Source: Chryseobacterium sp. (GTDB taxonomy: Bacteria; Bacteroidota; Bacteroidia; Flavobacteriales; Weeksellaceae). From it: a stretch of DNA of 64,000 nt. Positions 52,425-61,008 of this stretch are shown piece by piece. The notes beneath the pieces are model-generated. The model was not told where the DNA came from. It did no database searches and worked only from the letters and a program-made list of their open reading frames with translations. Location: NCBI RefSeq assembly GCF_008831505.1, contig NZ_CP044507.1, positions 1,240,001 to 1,304,000 of the forward strand, read 5' to 3'. Position 1 is the stretch's first letter. The number at the start of each line of letters is the position of its first letter. The translations under genes and the position numbers were made by a program.

Positions 52425-55052
52425 TCAGTGTAGTCCTTCTTCCAGAATTTCTTTTTGCTGATATTCCTGTACAAGGTCAATCGCGTTGGATATTACATCG
52501 CTTAAGGCTGTAATGAAGGTGCCTTCCTCTGCCAAACTCATGGCATGCTTCAGCGCCTCAATTTCTTTAGGAATGATTTCAAAACTTGGGTTCTTTCCTG
52601 CAGATTGTATTCCGTCTATTACCAGACCGCAGATTTCTTCCTCTGTACGTCCGCGAAGATGTTTCTCATTTCGGATAATGATATGGTCAAACATCCTGCC
52701 GGCAATCTTCCCGCACTCCCGTATATCTTCATCACGCCTGTCGCCCACTCCCGAAATGATTCCGATTTTTTTAGGGCTGTCCACATTAGCCAGAAAATCT
52801 TCAATCGCTTCATAACCCGCAGCATTGTGTGCAAAGTCAATCATTACCTTGAAATTCTTAAAATTGAAAATATTTAGACGGCCGGGCGTTAGCTGTGCAC
52901 TTGGGATAAAGGTTCGCAGTGAATTGGCGATGTCTTCAATTTCAAACCCATGAAGATAAGTGGCCAGGCTGGCTGCCAGAACATTGGCAATCATGAATTT
53001 GGCCTTACCTTCCATGGTAATTGGAATATTGTTCACCTTGGCAATTCTGATTTTCCAGTCACCCTTTTTTATTGTCACATATCCCTCTTCATAAACAGAT
53101 GTAACCTTACCTTCCTTGGCGTACTTCCTCATATGAGGATTATTTTCATCCATGCTGAACAGCGCAACCCGGGCCGGCAGATCATGCAGCAGTCTCATGG
53201 AATATTCATCGTCGGCATTCAGGATGCACCAGCCGTTTTTCTTTACGCTGTCCAGCACTACCCTTTTCACACGGGTCAGGTCCCGAAGACTGTGTATATC
53301 GTCCATACCCAGATGATCCTCCTTAATGTTTGTAAGGACACCGATGTCAGCCTGGCTGTAGCCCAGTCCGGAACGCAGGATTCCCCCGCGCGCAGTCTCC
53401 AGTACCGCAAACTCCACCGTGGGGTCCTTCAGGATGAATTCCGCAGACATCGGGCCGGTAGTGTCGCCTTTGGCAAGCATGGTGTTCTGGATATAAATAC
53501 CGTCTGATGTCGTAAAACCTACACGGTAACCGTTATTTTTTACAATATGTGAGATAAGTCTTGTGGTTGTCGTTTTACCGTTGGTGCCTGTAACCGAAAT
53601 AATGGGAATGGTGAAGGGTTTCCCGGGTGGGTAAAGCATATCGACCACAGGAGCAGCCACATTTCTCGGCAAACCTTCGCTGGGGGCCAAATGCATTCGG
53701 AAACCCGGTGCAGCGTTAACTTCAAGGATTGCTCCCCCACTTTCTTTAAGTGGCTGGGTAAGATTTTCGGCCATGATGTCAATTCCGCAAACATCCAGTC
53801 CAATAATTTTGGACACCCGTTCGCACATAGTGATATTTTCCGGATGGACCATATCTGTTACATCAATAGAGGTGCCGCCGGTGGAAAGATTGGCGGTAGA
53901 CTTCAGGTATACGATCTCCCCTTTCTGAGGTATAGTCTCAGGCGTATAGTTCAGCCTGCTCAGTAATTCAGACGTATCTTTATCAATGGATATCTCCGTA
54001 AGTACATTTTCGTGTCCATAGCCACGGCGCGGGTCCTGATTCTCTCTTTCAATCAGTTCGGAAATATTCAGCTCACCATCACCTACCACATGGGCGGGAA
54101 CCCGTCTTGCAGCTGCAACCATTTTGTGGTTGATCACAAGTATCCGGAAATCAAAACCCGTAATATATTTTTCGACAATCACTTTTTCGGAAACGGTTTT
54201 GGCGTGCTCCAGACCCAAGACGGCAGTTTCCCAGTCGCGCACATTTATAGACTGTCCACGACCATGGTTCCCTGAAAGTGGTTTCAGCACGATAGGGTAA
54301 CCTATTTTATCTATGATTTTCTTCAGATCCTCCACTTGCACTGCAATATCGCCTGAAGGGACAGGTATGGCAGCTTCCTCCAGCATTTTCTTTGTTGCCT
54401 CTTTATTACAGGCAATCTCTACGGCTATGGAACTGGTTTTTCCTGTAACCGTAGCCTGGAACCTCTGTTGGTTTACGCCATAACCCAACTGAACCAGTGA
54501 ATTTCTGCCAAGTCTGATCCAGGGAATGCGTCGTGAAACTGCTTCTTCAACTATACTTCCGGTAGAAGGTCCAAGCCGTACACGCTCGCGTATTTCACGA
54601 AGACTCTGAATACAGGCTTCAAGGTCATATTCCGTACCGGCCACCAACGCTTCGGCAATCTTCACAGATTCTTCCGCTGCAAAAAGACCGGCACTTTCCT
54701 CAAGATAACTGAAAACCACATTGTAAATTCCGGGTGTTTTTGTCTCGCGTGTCCTGCCGAATCCGGTGTTCATTCCTGCCAGGGTCTGTATTTCCAGCGC
54801 AATATGTTCTATGACGTGCCCCATCCAGGTACCCATTTCAATACGGTGAAAAAAGCCACCCTCATGACCCTCTGAACATCTGTGGGTAAATAGAGATGGC
54901 ATAAGTTTTTCAATACGTTCCCGGAATCCCGGAATTTTATTGGTAGGAAAATTTTCAAGCTCCTCCAGATTTAGGCGCATCTGTATCAGTTTTTTGCGGC
55001 GGATACTCCAAATGTTTGGTCCGCGAAGGGCCTGTATTTTTTCGATTTTCAT
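52425..55052 (-). CDS. cphA: Cyanophycin synthetase CphA
   Basis: 875 residues, the CphA1 length. An N-terminal domain (IQALRGPNIWSIRRKKLIQMR) is followed by an ATP-grasp module (about 220-475; VLKPLSGNHGRGQSI and ILEVNAAPGFRMHL) and a Mur-ligase-like module with the P-loop VTGTNGKTTTT (about 485-495) and RPGR-like ATPGRLNIF. The enzyme adds Asp to the chain and Arg to its side chain, building the nitrogen store multi-L-arginyl-poly-L-aspartate. The degradation genes lie divergently upstream, giving a complete cycle. Confidence 0.95.
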   Translation of the reverse strand: MKIEKIQALRGPNIWSIRRKKLIQMRLNLEELENFPTNKIPGFRERIEKLMPSLFTHRCSEGHEGGFFHRIEMGTWMGHVIEHIALEIQTLAGMNTGFGRTRETKTPGIYNVVFSYLEESAGLFAAEESVKIAEALVAGTEYDLEACIQSLREIRERVRLGPSTGSIVEEAVSRRIPWIRLGRNSLVQLGYGVNQQRFQATVTGKTSSIAVEIACNKEATKKMLEEAAIPVPSGDIAVQVEDLKKIIDKIGYPIVLKPLSGNHGRGQSINVRDWETAVLGLEHAKTVSEKVIVEKYITGFDFRILVINHKMVAAARRVPAHVVGDGELNISELIERENQDPRRGYGHENVLTEISIDKDTSELLSRLNYTPETIPQKGEIVYLKSTANLSTGGTSIDVTDMVHPENITMCERVSKIIGLDVCGIDIMAENLTQPLKESGGAILEVNAAPGFRMHLAPSEGLPRNVAAPVVDMLYPPGKPFTIPIISVTGTNGKTTTTRLISHIVKNNGYRVGFTTSDGIYIQNTMLAKGDTTGPMSAEFILKDPTVEFAVLETARGGILRSGLGYSQADIGVLTNIKEDHLGMDDIHSLRDLTRVKRVVLDSVKKNGWCILNADDEYSMRLLHDLPARVALFSMDENNPHMRKYAKEGKVTSVYEEGYVTIKKGDWKIRIAKVNNIPITMEGKAKFMIANVLAASLATYLHGFEIEDIANSLRTFIPSAQLTPGRLNIFNFKNFKVMIDFAHNAAGYEAIEDFLANVDSPKKIGIISGVGDRRDEDIRECGKIAGRMFDHIIIRNEKHLRGRTEEEICGLVIDGIQSAGKNPSFEIIPKEIEALKHAMSLAEEGTFITALSDVISNAIDLVQEYQQKEILEEGLH

Positions 55053-55267
55053 GTGTAATAACGCTAACGTTTATTTATTTTTGAATGCTTTCAATATCAA
55101 AGATAATTGAAATCCTTGAAAACTGGAGCTGGTGCATGAAATTTTTGTGGATTTATGGGCAACCGCAACATGTGCTCAATAGTCTGGCAAAAAGTAACCA
55201 GATAAAAACAATTAGCGGTCAGTGGGAAAGAATTGCTGTATCTGTAACGCAGCAGCTATAATTTATA

Positions 55268-55275
55268 TAAATTTG
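55268..55275 (+). promoter_or_regulatory. -7 box of the cphB promoter
   Basis: TAAATTTG matches TAnnTTTG and ends 6 bases before the cphB ATG. A -33 TTG is not seen at the right spacing, so the promoter may need an activator. Confidence 0.5.
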
Positions 55276-55281
55276 CAAGGT

Positions 55282-56178
55282 ATGAAGCCTGTAGGAAAAT
55301 TAATGATCATCGGCGGAGCTGTGAATAAAGGAAGTTTCACTGAAACTGAATATGAGACCAGTGCAGAGAAAAACCTGAACTTCTTTGAACGGGGAATCCT
55401 TCGTAAGATCATCAATGAAAGTAAAAATAAGGAAGAATCAGTAATAGAGGTCATCACTACTGCATCACAGATTCCGCAGATCGTAGGTCCAGAATATAAG
55501 AAGGCCTTTGAGTTTTTAGGAGCCAAACATGTTAATATACTGGACATCCAGACCCGTGAGCAAGCCAATTCTGATGCGATTGTTGCCCGTGCCAATAATG
55601 CTGATGTCGTTATGTTCACCGGGGGCGACCAACTTCGGTTAACTTCAATATTAGGAGGCACGCGCTTCCATGAAGCCATACTTATCAAATACCAGGAGAC
55701 AGATTTCCTTTATTGCGGGACTTCCGCCGGTGCTGCTGCTGCCTCCGAAAATATGATCTACCAGGGTTCCAGCAGTGAAGCACTGCTTAAGGGCGAAATT
55801 AAAACAACTCAGGGACTGGGTTTCATAGACAATGTAATTGTTGATACACATTTTGTACAGCGGGGAAGGATAGGCCGGCTTTTTCAGGCTGTCGTCAGTA
55901 ATCCAAGAACCTTAGGTATTGGTCTTGGCGAAGACACGGGTCTTTTCATTAAGGACGACTGCATGACTGCGGTAGGTTCCGGACTTGTAATCCTTGTAGA
56001 TGGCCGCTTCATTAAAGATACCAACCTAACAAAGGTAAATCTGGGCGAACCAATTTCCATAGATAATTTAGTTGTGCACGTAATGTCGGTAAACGATAGA
56101 TTTGACCTAAAGAGCAAGGAACTCACTATTGAAAACACGCAGTACAGTCCGATACCCTCCTTAAATGGGCAACAGTAG
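55282..56178 (+). CDS. cphB: Cyanophycinase CphB
   Basis: 298 residues from the ATG at 55282; the open frame before it covers the promoter. It is a serine peptidase of the peptidase E/S51 type with nucleophile Ser148 in YCGTSAGAAAASE, and typical DVVMFTGGDQLRL and DTHFVQRGRIGRL blocks. It cuts cyanophycin to beta-Asp-Arg dipeptides. The length (the usual 270-ish) and no signal peptide suggest the intracellular form. The next gene starts 34 bases after the stop and can split the dipeptide. Confidence 0.94.
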   Translation: MKPVGKLMIIGGAVNKGSFTETEYETSAEKNLNFFERGILRKIINESKNKEESVIEVITTASQIPQIVGPEYKKAFEFLGAKHVNILDIQTREQANSDAIVARANNADVVMFTGGDQLRLTSILGGTRFHEAILIKYQETDFLYCGTSAGAAAASENMIYQGSSSEALLKGEIKTTQGLGFIDNVIVDTHFVQRGRIGRLFQAVVSNPRTLGIGLGEDTGLFIKDDCMTAVGSGLVILVDGRFIKDTNLTKVNLGEPISIDNLVVHVMSVNDRFDLKSKELTIENTQYSPIPSLNGQQ

Positions 56179-56212
56179 CCGGCTTGCTGTTTTACTGCCA
56201 AACACAGAACTA

Positions 56213-57055
56213 ATGAAGATAATAATACATGGTGGCTTCTTCTCGGAAAGCAGCCAGACTGCAGAAACGAAAATAGCAAAACAGCAGTCACTGACAAACA
56301 TAATTGATCGCAGTTGGGATTACCTGAAGGAACATACAGCCGCGGAAACCGCCGTGTTTGCAGTTTCACTTTTGGAAGACGACGAGCTTTTTAATGCGGG
56401 CACCGGATCACAAATTCAGAGCGACGGAAAAATAAGGATGAGTGCATCCTTAATGAATGGGGAAACTCAAAAGTTTTCGGGTGTCATCAATATTGAATCT
56501 GTTAAAAATCCAATAAAGGTTGCCGAACTGCTGAAAGATGAAGACGACCGTGTCCTGGGTGGCCAGGGTGCGAAAATTTACGCATCTGCACATGGGATTG
56601 AAGATTATTCCACAGAAATACCGCAGCGGCGCTCAGAATATGAGGAGAAACTGAAAAATGGCGGTTTGGGTACTGTAGGCTGCGTGGTTCTGGATAAGGA
56701 TGGAAAGCTGGCAGCAGCAACATCAACCGGTGGCAAAGGATTTGAGTTGGTGGGCAGGATTTCCGATTCAGCCACAGTAGCGGGAAATTACGCCAATCGC
56801 CATTGTGCGGTGAGCTGTACAGGTGTTGGAGAAGATATAGTAAGTAACGCAACAGCTACCAAAATTGTTACCCGCGTAAGCGATGGGCTCTCGGTGCAAG
56901 AAGCGTTTCGCAGAACATTCAGTGAGCTGGCAGAAATTGACGGTTTTGCTGGGGCTATAGGAATAGATAGTTACGGAAATATCCATTTTCAGGAAAGTCA
57001 TCCCACTATGGTATTTGCTGCATATGACGGAGAAAAACACATGATGTTTAAGTAA
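56213..57055 (+). CDS. iaaA: Isoaspartyl peptidase/L-asparaginase (Ntn-hydrolase), beta-Asp-Arg dipeptidase candidate
   Basis: 280 residues. The autocleavage site is LGTVGCVVLD with nucleophile Thr154; later TSTGG and HCAVSCTGVGEDI contribute to the pocket. The N-terminus KIIIHGG is typical. Where most relatives read E-M-D-A, this has RMSASLMNG (about 75-83), a changed stretch near the active site. Its place behind cphB fits removal of Asp and Arg from cyanophycin dipeptides. Substrate preference is inferred. A TAATG start at 56213 is preferred over an upstream open stretch. Confidence 0.9.
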   Translation: MKIIIHGGFFSESSQTAETKIAKQQSLTNIIDRSWDYLKEHTAAETAVFAVSLLEDDELFNAGTGSQIQSDGKIRMSASLMNGETQKFSGVINIESVKNPIKVAELLKDEDDRVLGGQGAKIYASAHGIEDYSTEIPQRRSEYEEKLKNGGLGTVGCVVLDKDGKLAAATSTGGKGFELVGRISDSATVAGNYANRHCAVSCTGVGEDIVSNATATKIVTRVSDGLSVQEAFRRTFSELAEIDGFAGAIGIDSYGNIHFQESHPTMVFAAYDGEKHMMFK

Positions 57056-57130
57056 TAAATCTGTAACGCATTAAATATTTTTAATTAAGTATCTTTTTAA
57101 TATAAATTTAAGACATATTCCACTTCCTTT

Positions 57131-57145
57131 GGCACAGAATTTACA
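57131..57145 (+). promoter_or_regulatory. Possible sigma-54-like -24/-12 element
   Basis: TTTGGCAC-N5-TTACA is near the sigma-54 consensus TGGCAC-N5-TTGCA, but the important G of the -12 GC is an A. It is 45 bases before the start of the small 57190 gene. Confidence 0.2.
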
Positions 57146-57189
57146 GTTCCTAGCGTAACATTTATTATTAACAAACAAATATTAAAACT

Positions 57190-57459
57190 ATGAGCACTAG
57201 AAGAAATGGATTATTGGCATTGCTGGGCCTTGGGGCACTCGCTTTCTGGAAATACAAAAACTCTACACCGGAAGAGCAGCAGGCGGTTAAGGATAAATTT
57301 AACACAGCTAAGGACAACTTAGGAAAGTTGGGGAATGATTTGAAGAGCAAAGCTTCCGACATGGCATCTCAGGTACAGAGCAAAGCCGGTGAATTTGCCA
57401 ACAAAGCCGAAAATAAAGCCGAAGAAGTAAGGTCTGATGTAAACAGCAGCAATCTTTAA
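57190..57459 (+). CDS. Small membrane-anchored helical protein (YtxH/LEA-like)
   Basis: 89 residues. A short N-terminal hydrophobic helix (NGLLALLGLGALAFWKY, about 6-22) is followed by a Lys/Glu/Ala-rich amphipathic helix with repeats like KFNTAKDNLGKLGNDLKSKASDMASQVQSKAGEFANKAENKAEEV. This resembles YtxH or late-embryogenesis-like stress proteins. It is one of several stress-type genes in this region and ends close to a bidirectional terminator. Confidence 0.72.
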   Translation: MSTRRNGLLALLGLGALAFWKYKNSTPEEQQAVKDKFNTAKDNLGKLGNDLKSKASDMASQVQSKAGEFANKAENKAEEVRSDVNSSNL

Positions 57460-57481
57460 CAACTTTTTTCAGAGAAATCAC

Positions 57482-57513
57482 AAACTGCCTTCATTTTGAA
57501 GGCAGTTTTTTTA
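57482..57513. terminator. Bidirectional terminator
   Basis: AAACTGCCTTC-ATTTT-GAAGGCAGTTT with T-run on the plus strand; it overlaps the 3' end of the convergent methyltransferase gene, whose stop is at 57491. Confidence 0.88.
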
Positions 57514-58294
57514 TGGCTGTCAGTGAAAAAACATGGGGAACTTTGTGCCCAAACTGCGGAATTCTGTATTTGCCGGGCTCAAATTCTTCATTGTGTCTGA
57601 AGCAGGGATAGGGTGTCCAGTCATATTCCTGAAAGGAAGTAATTTGAAGTCCATTGGAAAGAAGCGCAGTTAAAACTTCTGAGGTGGGATGATTCCACGT
57701 AACGGATTTCTGATGAAGGTCTGCTGACTGATCCGCGTAGGTTCCCTGCTCCTCTTCCTCAATTGTTTCCTCATTAAAATAACTGTATTTGATGTGCGTG
57801 AAATTTTCATCAAACATCCAGATAATAGGATGGAACTCTACAAAGATCAGTTTACCGCCTGGTTTAAGGAAATGGCAAATAACGCCTGCCCATTTGTCAA
57901 GATCAGGTAACCAACCAATAGTTCCGTAGCTGGTATATACGATATCAAATTTCCCGCTCAGTACATCTGGTAGCTCATATAAATCTGAAGTTATAAATTC
58001 CGTGTTGACTCCTGCTTTTATTGAGAGGTCGCGTGCAGCTTCAATTGCCTTGTCCGAAAGATCGGCTCCTGTAACATGCGCACCCATGCGGGAAAGTGAG
58101 ATAGAGTCCTGCCCGAAATGGCATTGTAGATGAAGAATCTCCTTTTCTTTCACCTCTCCTAAAATTTCAAGCTCTATTGAATTGAGCGAGGTCCGACCTG
58201 CCAGGAATTCATCAACAAAATAAAAGTCTGATTTTAGATGATGCTCCACCTTAGCATTCCAGGCGTCCCGGTTGATATTGAGATAATTATCCAT
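57491..58294 (-). CDS. Class I SAM-dependent methyltransferase
   Basis: 267 residues. The SAM-binding motif is LHLQCHFGQDSISLSRMGAHVTGADLS (about 56-82), with DIVYTSYGTIGWLPDL as the later acidic block. The family resembles UbiE/methyltransferase-25-type small-molecule enzymes. The acceptor is not known. It is convergent with the 57190 gene and upstream (51 bases) of it is hisS on the same strand. Confidence 0.88.
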   Translation of the reverse strand: MDNYLNINRDAWNAKVEHHLKSDFYFVDEFLAGRTSLNSIELEILGEVKEKEILHLQCHFGQDSISLSRMGAHVTGADLSDKAIEAARDLSIKAGVNTEFITSDLYELPDVLSGKFDIVYTSYGTIGWLPDLDKWAGVICHFLKPGGKLIFVEFHPIIWMFDENFTHIKYSYFNEETIEEEEQGTYADQSADLHQKSVTWNHPTSEVLTALLSNGLQITSFQEYDWTPYPCFRHNEEFEPGKYRIPQFGHKVPHVFSLTAIKKLPSK

Positions 58295-58345
58295 ATATAA
58301 TGCTGTTATTCTTCCGCCATCAACGGCAATCTGCTATAAAATCCG

Positions 58346-59701
58346 TTACTTCCAGCTAAAAAATTCCTGAAGCGCAACAGTATGCTGCTCCCCGGTCTTC
58401 AGATCTTTAACAGTAATTCTGCTGCCGGCAATTTCTTCGCCACCAAAGAAAACCAGCTTTGGAATACCTTTCTTTTCAGCGTATGTAAATTGTTTTTTAA
58501 GTTTGGCAGTCTCAGGGTAAAGCTCAGCGGATATACCTTTGATCCGAAGTTGGGCAATTACTTTTAAAGCCTCCAACGCCTCTGTCTCACCATAGTTGGC
58601 AAACAGATACTGTACACCTGTATTTTCATCTTCCTCAAAGAGGCCCAATTCCTCCATCACCAGATAAATGCGGTCCAGACCGAACGAAATACCTATGCCC
58701 GGAATATTTTTTACGCCAAAAACTTCTGTGAGGTTATCATATCTGCCACCACCGCCAATGGAGCCCATCTCCACACCTTTAGCTTTTACTTCGAAAATTG
58801 CACCAGTATAATAATCAAGCCCACGGGCGAGGGTTATGTCGAATTTTAACTGTGCTGAGGAAATACCTAGCTCAAAGCATCTGGTAAGGACAAATTCCAG
58901 TTCTTCCACACCTTTAAGTCCCGATTCAATTCCCTCAAATTTTGTCTTTAGTTGCTGAACATTCTCCAAAGCATGATCACCTTGAGTGAACAGGAAATCA
59001 AGTTTATCAATCGAAGCCTGACTGATATTTTTCTGTACGAGCTCTTTTACAACTCCCTCCTTCCCTATTTTGTCCAGTTTATCCAACGCAACTGTAAAAT
59101 CAATCAGCTGATCTGCGATTCCGGCATATTCAGCCAGTCCGGTTAGAATTTTGCGGTTGTTCAGGTGTATGGTTACGGGAATCCTAAGCTCCGAAAAAGA
59201 TTTAAGATAAAGCTGCACCAGTTCGACTTCCTGCCAAAGGCTCTCGGAACCTACAACGTCGGCATCGCACTGATAAAATTCTCTGAAGCGTCCTTTCTGT
59301 GGCCGGTCTGCCCGCCAGACCGGCTGGATTTGGTAGCGTTTGAACGGAAATACCATCTGACCGTGATTCATGGCTACATAGCGGGCAAAAGGTACAGTAA
59401 GATCATAGCGCAGGGCTTTTTCAGAGATTTGTGAAATCAGTTTTTGCGAATTCTTCGTACTCCAGTCTTCTTCTTTCGTTTTGGAAGCATAATCTCCGGA
59501 GTTAAGGATCTTAAATATCAGCCGGTCCCCTTCTTCACCATATTTACCTGTAAGTGTCGAAAGATTTTCAAAACTTGGCGTTTCCAGCGGCTGGAAACCG
59601 AAAAGTTCAAAATTTTTCTGAAGTGTATTGATAATCTGTCGTCTCCTGATGACTTCTCCTGCGCTGAAATCGCGGGTTCCTTTCGCTAAACTTGGCTTCA
59701 T
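58346..59701 (-). CDS. hisS: Histidine-tRNA ligase HisS
   Basis: 451 residues, class II synthetase. Motif 1 region is near [13 protein letters not shown]; motif 2 is [18 protein letters not shown] (about 129-146); histidine-specific [15 protein letters not shown] (about 285-300) and motif 3 [11 protein letters not shown] are present, plus the C-terminal anticodon-binding domain with [14 protein letters not shown]. Start [17 protein letters not shown] is typical. The cytoplasmic enzyme charges tRNA-His. Confidence 0.97.
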   Translation of the reverse strand: MKPSLAKGTRDFSAGEVIRRRQIINTLQKNFELFGFQPLETPSFENLSTLTGKYGEEGDRLIFKILNSGDYASKTKEEDWSTKNSQKLISQISEKALRYDLTVPFARYVAMNHGQMVFPFKRYQIQPVWRADRPQKGRFREFYQCDADVVGSESLWQEVELVQLYLKSFSELRIPVTIHLNNRKILTGLAEYAGIADQLIDFTVALDKLDKIGKEGVVKELVQKNISQASIDKLDFLFTQGDHALENVQQLKTKFEGIESGLKGVEELEFVLTRCFELGISSAQLKFDITLARGLDYYTGAIFEVKAKGVEMGSIGGGGRYDNLTEVFGVKNIPGIGISFGLDRIYLVMEELGLFEEDENTGVQYLFANYGETEALEALKVIAQLRIKGISAELYPETAKLKKQFTYAEKKGIPKLVFFGGEEIAGSRITVKDLKTGEQHTVALQEFFSWK

Positions 59702-59748
59702 TACTAATCTTTAGGTTATTGGCAGCGGATCTATCCCACCTGCAATTG

Positions 59749-59756
59749 CAAAAATA
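59749..59756 (-). promoter_or_regulatory. -7 box of hisS promoter
   Basis: TATTTTTG on the minus strand matches TAnnTTTG, 47 bases before the hisS start. No -33 TTG at good spacing. Confidence 0.4.
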
Positions 59757-59836
59757 ATGATTTGTTGAGGACTGGCAGGTGTCCGCTGAAAATAAGCTAA
59801 GAAAATACGAAGATAGACGCTATAATGATTTCACTG

Positions 59837-60283
59837 TCAGATCAGCTCTACCAGATTGATAATTTCCTCGCCGTAATTTTCAATTTTATGTTTACCGAAA
59901 CCTTTGATGTCCTGAAGCTCTTCCTTTTTAGCCGGTTTGTATTTGGCAATTGAAAGGAGTTCCTTATTGGTCGCAATAAAGTAGGACGGCAACTTTTGGT
60001 TTTTGGCTTTTTCATTCCGCCACAAGCGAAGGGCATCCAGGATTTTCACTTCATCCTGATTAAGTTCATCTTCGTCAGGCGCACTGTACTTTTTGCCGGG
60101 TTCTTCATTCAGTATGGGCTTTTTCTCCTCAAAGTAAAGGATTACAGACCAACACTCCGATTCCTTTATAAAAGCAGACTCAAACTTCAGTATCTGGTGC
60201 TCTGCCAGGAACTTATCCAGCTTCTGCTGATCGGCGCGGATGAAGGCATCGTCTATCCGGACCTTTAAAACTTTAACTTTCAT
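59837..60283 (-). CDS. HRDC-domain protein
   Basis: 148 residues from the ATG at 60283 (MKVKVLKVRIDD); a longer frame to 60340 starts in a less convincing MWSGFSLY extension. The N-terminal half (FESAFIKESECWSVILYFEEK) resembles the small domain seen in flavobacterial HRDC proteins. The C-terminal HRDC (LRLWRNEKAKNQKLPSYFIATNKELLSIAKYKP and LQDIKGFGKHKIENYGEEII) usually binds nucleic acid and follows RecQ or RNase D. Here it stands without a helicase domain. The next gene upstream is the SSB gene. Confidence 0.88.
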   Translation of the reverse strand: MKVKVLKVRIDDAFIRADQQKLDKFLAEHQILKFESAFIKESECWSVILYFEEKKPILNEEPGKKYSAPDEDELNQDEVKILDALRLWRNEKAKNQKLPSYFIATNKELLSIAKYKPAKKEELQDIKGFGKHKIENYGEEIINLVELI

Positions 60284-60365
60284 GATTTGGTGTTTTTGTG
60301 GTTTTTTGTACTTGCAATATAAGGAGAAGCCGGACCACATCTTAGTCGTCCGGCTTCAGAATCTT

Positions 60366-60692
60366 CTATTTACTTCCCAGGAGAACAAGTTCTTCAACGC
60401 GTATCTCTGTTATGTACATTTTTTGACCGTCTTTTTCATAGGAACGGTACATGAGTTTTCCTTCTACCGCGATTTCCTTACCTTTCTGCACATATTTCTG
60501 CATAATCTCCGCGGTTTTACCGAAGGCTACCAATGAATGCCATTGGGTCTCCTCTACTTTCTCGCCCATGGCGTTGGTATAAAAGTCGTTGGTTGCCAGC
60601 GATACACTGGCTTTCATTCCTTTTTCAAAGTTGATAACTTCGACTTCTTTTCCTGTGTGACCGATTAGGGTTACTCTGTTTCTTAGTGACAT
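60366..60692 (-). CDS. ssb: Short single-stranded DNA-binding protein
   Basis: 108 residues. The OB-fold is recognisable by NRVTLIGHTGKEVEVINFEKG, EETQWHSLVAFGKTAEIMQKYVQKGKEIAVEGKL and YEKDGQKMYITEIRVEELVLLG. It ends right after the OB domain (LLGSK): the flexible tail and the acidic DDxPF-like tip of the main SSB are absent, so this is probably a paralogue and not the principal replication SSB. It lies upstream of the HRDC gene. Confidence 0.85.
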   Translation of the reverse strand: MSLRNRVTLIGHTGKEVEVINFEKGMKASVSLATNDFYTNAMGEKVEETQWHSLVAFGKTAEIMQKYVQKGKEIAVEGKLMYRSYEKDGQKMYITEIRVEELVLLGSK

Positions 60693-61008
60693 GACTTTAA
60701 AATTTAATTGTTAGACTTAGATAAGAGACTCACTGTTATTCTCAAATCTCTGATGCAAAGATTCAACGGTGGCCAAAATTTATTCGGTTAAAAAATATTT
60801 AATATCGTTTGTAGTCGTTTGTAAATGGATATAATAATAATTTACAGTGATTTATAAAAACTAAATTTATTTTATGATGTATGATTTTCTATTAATTTGT
60901 CCGTACTTTCAGCACAGGTCAGGCTTCTTACAGGTAAAAATCAGCCTTCATTATCTCATTATTTTCCGTAACTTTCTCGTTTAAATTTTAAAATAATTAA
61001 CCGCCGAA
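60693..61008. other. 316-base gene-free spacer
   Basis: AT-rich DNA between the divergent ssb and ABC-transporter genes. It holds a short direct repeat (TCGTTTGTA at about 60807 and 60816) and must contain promoters for both sides, but I see no consensus -33/-7 pair and no RNA gene. Confidence 0.6.
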
